Shown: in pieces, positions 5,781 through 9,897 of the stretch
Numbering within the stretch: the stretch's first letter is position 1
How the letters are laid out: each line of letters begins with the position of its first letter
Assembly (NCBI GenBank): GCA_016193165.1
Contig: JACPST010000023.1
Span: forward strand, 1-9,897
Source of the DNA: Deltaproteobacteria bacterium
Lineage (GTDB): Bacteria; Bdellovibrionota; JACOXK01; 2-02-FULL-40-11
Direction of reading: 5' to 3'
DNA: 9,897 bases
Notes under the pieces: model-generated
Database searches by the model: none
Told to the model about the DNA's origin: nothing
The model's input: only the letters and a program-made list of their open reading frames with translations
Translations under genes and position numbers: made by a program

Positions 5781-7811
5781 ATGAAGTTCAAAAAATATCT
5801 CTTAACCCTAGGTCTGGTTCTCAGCTTCGCGTTACCCCTTTTTGCGCAAGAAGAAGAGCTCGATAAATTTTCACCCAAAGCAAATCGTGGAAATCCTTGG
5901 GAATATGATGCCGGCCCTGAAAAAGATTCCAAATGGCTTGAGATTTTTGCGTCCACTCCCAATTATCGAGGGATTGGAAGGGTTGTGCTGGATCGTGAAC
6001 GCTATCGCTGGCATTGGGGCCCTATTTTTTATCGTGGCCGCTTAGGAAAAAACGAAGTCAAAGTCTTAGTCATCGGCCAAGAAGGAGCCCAAGACGAAGC
6101 TTTGTCCCGCCACTCTTTCACCGGCGGTACAGGCCAAAAAATGCAGCATTTTTTAAATCACATTGGAATAAATCGCTCTTATCTTTTTGTAAATACGTTT
6201 GTGTACTGCATCCATGGACAGTATCAAGACGAAACCATTGAAGGCGCTATCGCGGGAGACTATTGGATGGCTCAAAGTCCTAGTAGCCCCATTGTACAGC
6301 ACCGTCATAAACTTTTTAACACTGCTGCTGAAATCAATGATCTAAGACTTGTGGTTGCGGTAGGTTCAGCCGCGCAAGATACCGTTGTAACATGGGTAGA
6401 ATCTCGTGGAGGCGTTTGTGAAAATCGAGATAATTCTGAAACCTGCGATGCTTCTGTTTTAGGAAAAAATACAAAAATTATTCGTGTCCCTCACCCGGGT
6501 GGGGCTGGACAAGTTCCCGAGGAAGAACGTGCTAAAACTCTTGAAAACTTAAGAAGAAAATTTCAACAAGCAACAGATCGTATTGCCGCATGGATTTCTG
6601 AAGATCCAGAGTGGTTACCCGCGGATGAAGGCGCTTATCGCCCTAGAATCGCCGAACAAGAAAATGGAAGAGGAATGACCTTTACAAAACCCTATGTCTA
6701 TCGCTCTGCTCCTGTTCCCTACCGAGATTTTGCGTTCGGATTTAACTGGAGACTGGGTGCGCGAGGAACCAGTTCCAACCGTGGAGATGGTCAACGATCT
6801 GTGAAAGTCTTTTCCGAGGCGGGAGAATATGCTGACCCAACGGTACGGTGGGCAGCACCCAAAAGGTCTGGTTTTAAAGATTCTGGTTATATTCAAGACG
6901 ATGAAGATTTAGCTTACGAGGCTCCTCGTCACGACACTAACGCCTTTGACCCTGGCCCTGGAGAAAAGTGGGCAAGACTGCTCATGGGTGAGGAAGAAGG
7001 CTATGAGTGGCCGGATTTTAATGCCTTAGGAGTCACCTCTCACAAATCCTTTGGAACAGGTCCCATTTATCGTGGCCGGTTAGATAATACCAAATTTTTG
7101 ATCTTAGCGGATCAAGAATCTCACGATGATATGTTCACCTGCCGGGCTTTGACGGGAAATGGCGGACAAAAAGTCCAACATTTCTTAACTCGCATCGGTG
7201 CTATTCATAATTATGTTATCATTCGAACCTTACCCGTGGATACCTTAGATCTCTCCTTTGATAAAGTAAGAGAGATTTCAAATCATTCTCAAGTTGTGAG
7301 AGTCAGAAATAGAATTCTAGAAAAAATTCTAGAAGAAAATAGCATTGAGCTTATTTTGACTTTCGGATCTCATGCCAAAGAAGCTATGAGAAAATGTGAC
7401 ACAAAGGATGTGACCGTTGTGAACCTTAAATCCGCCACGGAAAAAGGGGCGGCCCAAGATTGGAACAAGGGGTTAAAAAAGCTCCAAAAAGTCCGCTATA
7501 TGCCAGACTATAACCCTCAATTGAGTTTTCGTTATAGTGAAAAGGGCTTTAGAAACACGAGACTTGAAATCAATCGTTACGATCTTCCCATCAACACCCC
7601 TCGCTGGTTTGGAACTTCCGGATCTTTAGGAAGTCGCGCGCTGAATAATCCCGAACACTATAAACTCACAATGCCGGAGTGGGCAGATCGCTTAAGAGCT
7701 CCAAAGTTATCTAGAAGTGAGCGAAATGCTCTCGAAAGCAAAGAGTGGCTCTTAGAAAGCTTTACTCCAAAAACACCAGGATTTTCTCCTGAAGAAAACG
7801 AAGAAGAGTAA
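5781..7811 (+). CDS. Exported protein with two tandem uracil-DNA-glycosylase-like units
   Basis: This 676-aa protein starts with a signal peptide (KFKK, hydrophobic 6-21, cleavage LFA|QE after A22). Unit 1 has GPIFYRGR (80-87), a hydrophobic strand and motif GQEGAQDE (99-106), then FTGGTGQKMQHFL (113-125), as in family 4/5 UDGs (GEAPGxxE...GxxGxxL). It then has AVGSAAQDT (193-201) and an HPGG motif-2-like loop (H238-P239-G240). Unit 2 repeats this: TGPIYRGR (426-433), ADQESHDD (443-450), LTGNGGQKVQHFL (457-469) and TFGSHAKEA (527-535), but NLKS (548-551) replaces HPG. The duplication extends into the regions after each fold: LGAR (325-328) against LGSR (616-619). Unit 1 could be a glycosylase; unit 2 looks degenerate. 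Canonical relatives are single-domain, about 200 aa and cytosolic, so base excision from nucleic acid outside the cytoplasm is inference. The gene lies 9 nt ahead of the HAD gene and has no promoter of its own. Confidence 0.85.
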   Translation: MKFKKYLLTLGLVLSFALPLFAQEEELDKFSPKANRGNPWEYDAGPEKDSKWLEIFASTPNYRGIGRVVLDRERYRWHWGPIFYRGRLGKNEVKVLVIGQEGAQDEALSRHSFTGGTGQKMQHFLNHIGINRSYLFVNTFVYCIHGQYQDETIEGAIAGDYWMAQSPSSPIVQHRHKLFNTAAEINDLRLVVAVGSAAQDTVVTWVESRGGVCENRDNSETCDASVLGKNTKIIRVPHPGGAGQVPEEERAKTLENLRRKFQQATDRIAAWISEDPEWLPADEGAYRPRIAEQENGRGMTFTKPYVYRSAPVPYRDFAFGFNWRLGARGTSSNRGDGQRSVKVFSEAGEYADPTVRWAAPKRSGFKDSGYIQDDEDLAYEAPRHDTNAFDPGPGEKWARLLMGEEEGYEWPDFNALGVTSHKSFGTGPIYRGRLDNTKFLILADQESHDDMFTCRALTGNGGQKVQHFLTRIGAIHNYVIIRTLPVDTLDLSFDKVREISNHSQVVRVRNRILEKILEENSIELILTFGSHAKEAMRKCDTKDVTVVNLKSATEKGAAQDWNKGLKKLQKVRYMPDYNPQLSFRYSEKGFRNTRLEINRYDLPINTPRWFGTSGSLGSRALNNPEHYKLTMPEWADRLRAPKLSRSERNALESKEWLLESFTPKTPGFSPEENEEE

Positions 7812-7820
7812 GCCTTATCC

Positions 7821-8443
7821 ATGTCTATTCGTGCCGTCATCTCAGATATGGATGGTATTATTGTCAATTCTGAAACGGAGCATTTTCTATCATTTCAAAA
7901 AATGCTCCGACTCGATTATGGCATTGACTACACCCATCAAGAAGACAAAGAATTTTTAGGGACCACGGATGTTCACGTTTTTACAATCTTAAAACAACGC
8001 TATCCTCAAATTAAAGAACCATCGAAATTTTTAAATCTAGAATTAAACCTCTGCCAGGAGTCTATGAGCTCTTTGATTATTTTAAATCCAAAAAAATTCC
8101 TATGGCTGTTGGAACGTCTGCTTCTAAAAAAGTGGCCGAATTTACTCTAAATCATTTAAAACTCCTGCCGTATTTTAAAACAGTAGTATGCGCGGCCGAT
8201 GTCGATAGAGGGAAACCTTATCCCGATATTTTCTTAGAAGCGGCCAAACGTTTAAAAATTCGTCCCCAGGACTGCTTGGTCTTAGAAGATAGCGCCTATG
8301 GAATTCAAGCGGCCAAAGCCGCGGGCATGAAATGCATTGCCATTCCCTGCGGCCCCACACTCAAACAAGACACAAGCCAAGCCGACCATATTGTAAAAAG
8401 CCTTACTGATATTACGCCTAAGCTCTTAGAGTCTTTTCATTGA
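7821..8443 (+). pseudogene. HAD-superfamily phosphatase, beta-phosphoglucomutase-like, frameshifted
   Basis: All HAD motifs are present but split between two frames. The first frame, from ATG 7821, gives motif I SDMDGIIVNSE (nucleophile D9, acid D11) and a cap domain. From about 8042 the frame one base back continues with KPLPGVYELFDYFKSKK, motif II AVGTSAS, motif III lysine in GKPYPDIF and motif IV VLEDSAYGI, to TGA 8443. The switch must lie between 8015 (after an in-frame stop in the second frame at 8012-8014) and 8053. Candidate sites are the T5 run at 8028-8032 and the near-slippery ATTAAAC at 8042-8048. The joined product is about 207 aa, and the motif I to PGV distance is some 15 residues shorter than in B. 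subtilis PgmB, so a small deletion is also possible. Mutation, sequencing error and programmed slippage all remain open. Relatives act on small phosphorylated metabolites in the cytosol. It lies 9 nt after the UDG-like gene. Confidence 0.8.
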
Positions 8444-8468
8444 CAATAAAGGCTATTTTTTTTATCAA
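8440..8468 (+). promoter_or_regulatory. Sigma70-type promoter for the ABC importer operon
   Basis: TTGACA (8440-8445) overlaps the TGA of the HAD gene and is followed by a 17-bp spacer and TATCAA (8463-8468). The predicted start of transcription (~8475) is only about 3 nt before ATG 8478, so the message may be nearly leaderless; AAGGA (8473-8477) abuts the ATG. Confidence 0.6.
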
Positions 8469-8477
8469 AGATAAGGA

Positions 8478-9482
8478 ATGAAAAATTTTTTTCCTCTTTT
8501 TCCCCTTGTTCTAAGCCTTCTTCTTTTTATTCCTGCCTGTTCTAAAAAATCAAAAAAAGAACTTTGGATTTATACCTCTATGTATAAGGACATGATTGAG
8601 ATGATGAAAGAGGATGTTCAAAGAGAATTTCCAGATGTCACTCTCCAATGGTTTGCCTCAGGGAGTGAAAAAGTAGCAGCCAAAATCAACGCGGAACTTG
8701 AGGCCAAGAATTTACAAGCAGATATCCTCATGACCTCGGATCCCTTCTTTTATATTGAGCTAAAAAATAAAGGACTTTTGACTCCTTATGAATCTCCCAA
8801 TTCTAAAAATGTTCCCCCTGCTTTAAAGGATTCCGAACACTATTTTGCCACTCAACGTGTTCCTGTGGTGGTCATGGCATATAATCGCAATGACCTTAAA
8901 CCCCATGAACTTCCCAAAACTTTTAAAGAACTGACTGAAGAAAAATGGAAGGGCAAAGTTGTGATGGGATCTCCGCTAGAATCAGGCACAACGTTTACAG
9001 CGGTTGCGGCATTGAATGCCAAGTATGGGTGGGATTTTTTTAAAAAACTCAGAGCCAATCACGTGGTGGCCGCGGGAGGAAACTCCACGGTCAGAGAAAA
9101 ACTAGAATCCAAAGAATTTTCCGTGGGCATTATTCTTCTGGAAAATATTTTACAAGCCCAATCTCAGGCAAGTCCGCTAGAACCCATTTATCCAGAAGAT
9201 GGCGTCATCATGGTCCCTAGCCCTGTAGCTATTTTTAAACGAACGAAAGACTTAGAGCTCGCCAAACGCATGATTGATTTTTTATTCTCAGAACGAGGCC
9301 AGCGCTGGATGATCAAAGCCAATATGTATTCTGCCAATCCCATGCTCCCTCCTCCAGATAATGCCAAGCCTTTTGGATTTATTTTAAAGCACTCCTTCCC
9401 TTGGAATTCTGAGTTTACACAAAACACGTTTAAAGAACATCAGACTCTGAAAGACACCTTTTCTAAAATTATGTATGAGTAA
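8478..9482 (+). CDS. ABC importer solute-binding lipoprotein (family 1, AfuA/FbpA-like)
   Basis: This 334-aa protein captures a ligand for import by the permease encoded next. A lipoprotein signal (hydrophobic 4-18, lipobox IPAC with C21) anchors it to a membrane. The mature part begins ELWIYTSMY, the typical first strand of family 1 binding proteins. It continues with the hinge-region phrases VVVMAYNR, EKWKGKVVMGSP, SGTT, GGNSTV and EDGVIMVPSP, and a C-terminal FLFSERGQRWM. It resembles the Fe(III)/phosphonate-type group (AfuA, FbpA). However, the tyrosine pair that holds iron in FbpA is not seen: the matching strand reads GIILLENI (E222-N223), so iron should not be assumed. Anion, phosphonate or other metal ligands are possible. 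It is first in its operon, has its own promoter, and overlaps the permease gene by 8 nt. Confidence 0.9.
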   Translation: MKNFFPLFPLVLSLLLFIPACSKKSKKELWIYTSMYKDMIEMMKEDVQREFPDVTLQWFASGSEKVAAKINAELEAKNLQADILMTSDPFFYIELKNKGLLTPYESPNSKNVPPALKDSEHYFATQRVPVVVMAYNRNDLKPHELPKTFKELTEEKWKGKVVMGSPLESGTTFTAVAALNAKYGWDFFKKLRANHVVAAGGNSTVREKLESKEFSVGIILLENILQAQSQASPLEPIYPEDGVIMVPSPVAIFKRTKDLELAKRMIDFLFSERGQRWMIKANMYSANPMLPPPDNAKPFGFILKHSFPWNSEFTQNTFKEHQTLKDTFSKIMYE

Positions 9483-9897
9483 ACTCAAGGATCCGAAGAC
9501 CTGGATTCTTTTGATCTCTGCCGCCCTTCTTCTCTATTTTGGTGCTTTTCCCCTTCTTTTGCTCACTTTTAAAAGTCTCTTGCCAACGCATATTGAAAAC
9601 TATGCTTTGATTTTGTCTAAAAAATCGAATTGGATCTCTCTGCTCTACACTTTTGAGCTGTGTCTTTTGACCACTCTTTTTTCTGTGGGATTAGGACTTC
9701 CTCTAGCTTGGCTTTTGTCTAAAACCGATTTGGAACGCCCATGTCTTTGGAAGTCTTTGTTTACAATCCCCTACATTATCCCTCCCTATGTGGGAGCCAT
9801 TGCCTGGCTTAAACTTTTAAATCCAACCTCTGGCTCTTTAAATCTTTTTTTTAAAGACCTCTTTCATCTCCAACACACTCCCTTCAATATTTATACG
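9475..9897 (+). CDS. ABC importer permease, N-terminal 141 residues (FbpB/AfuB-like), runs off the window
   Basis: ATG 9475 lies inside the end of the binding-protein gene (ATGAGTAA, 8-nt overlap), which implies translational coupling; there is no separate Shine-Dalgarno sequence. The visible part has a short charged N-terminus and three predicted membrane spans at about 11-32, 56-81 and 95-115. The phrases LLSKTDLERP (80-89) and IPYIIPPYVGAIAW (98-111), followed by GSLN (120-123), match the start of FbpB-type inner-membrane permeases. These are often about 500 aa with two fused permease halves. It would form the channel for the ligand delivered by the neighbouring lipoprotein. The ATPase gene is not in the window and is expected downstream. 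The frame stays open to the last base. Confidence 0.88.
   Translation, partial: MSKLKDPKTWILLISAALLLYFGAFPLLLLTFKSLLPTHIENYALILSKKSNWISLLYTFELCLLTTLFSVGLGLPLAWLLSKTDLERPCLWKSLFTIPYIIPPYVGAIAWLKLLNPTSGSLNLFFKDLFHLQHTPFNIYT

Noticed and set aside
7313..7333. Direct repeat of AATTCTAGA with an internal palindrome
   Set aside because: It lies inside the UDG-like gene and simply encodes a repeated Ile-Leu-Glu helix; no sign of a separate element.
1..9897. CRISPR arrays, tRNA/rRNA genes, insertion sequences, phage genes
   Set aside because: No regularly spaced repeats, cloverleaf-like sequence, transposase or phage proteins were seen; gaps between genes are all under 80 bp.

Overview
The window comes from a Gram-negative bacterium of moderately low GC (by eye). 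The support is three Sec-type signal peptides with clear export sites, one lipobox lipoprotein, sigma70-like promoters and AGGAGG ribosome binding sites. Bdellovibrio-like deltaproteobacteria or Omnitrophota-type lineages are plausible sources, but nothing here fixes the phylum. No rRNA, tRNA, CRISPR array, transposase or phage gene is visible, and coding density is very high.

Layout: (1) 1-2559 (+) is the 3' part of a large multidomain protein that is already open at base 1. It has a degenerate protein-kinase-like domain, a proline-rich linker and a C-terminal PD-(D/E)XK nuclease-like domain. (2) 2556-4096 (-) is a two-gene operon: a cytosolic alpha/beta hydrolase followed 2 nt later by an exported glycerophosphodiester phosphodiesterase. 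Its last stop codon overlaps the stop codon of the first gene. (3) 4097-4172 is a 76-bp divergent promoter region with a TTGACA-N17-TATTAA promoter and a perfect 10-bp inverted repeat. (4) 4173-8443 (+) is a tight cluster: an exported metal-dependent amidohydrolase, an exported protein made of two tandem uracil-DNA-glycosylase-like units, and a HAD/beta-phosphoglucomutase-like phosphatase whose reading frame is broken. (5) 8440-9897 (+) is a second TTGACA-N17 promoter driving an ABC importer: a lipoprotein solute-binding protein and the start of its permease, which runs off the window.

The most unusual item is the tandem, signal-peptide-bearing UDG-like protein. UDG superfamily enzymes are normally cytosolic DNA-repair proteins. 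Here a duplicated version carries a clear Sec signal and follows an exported amidohydrolase of the deaminase/chlorohydrolase type. One reading, which is inference only, is an extracytoplasmic activity on nucleobases or nucleic acid. The N-terminally incomplete kinase-like/nuclease-like protein is the second item of interest.
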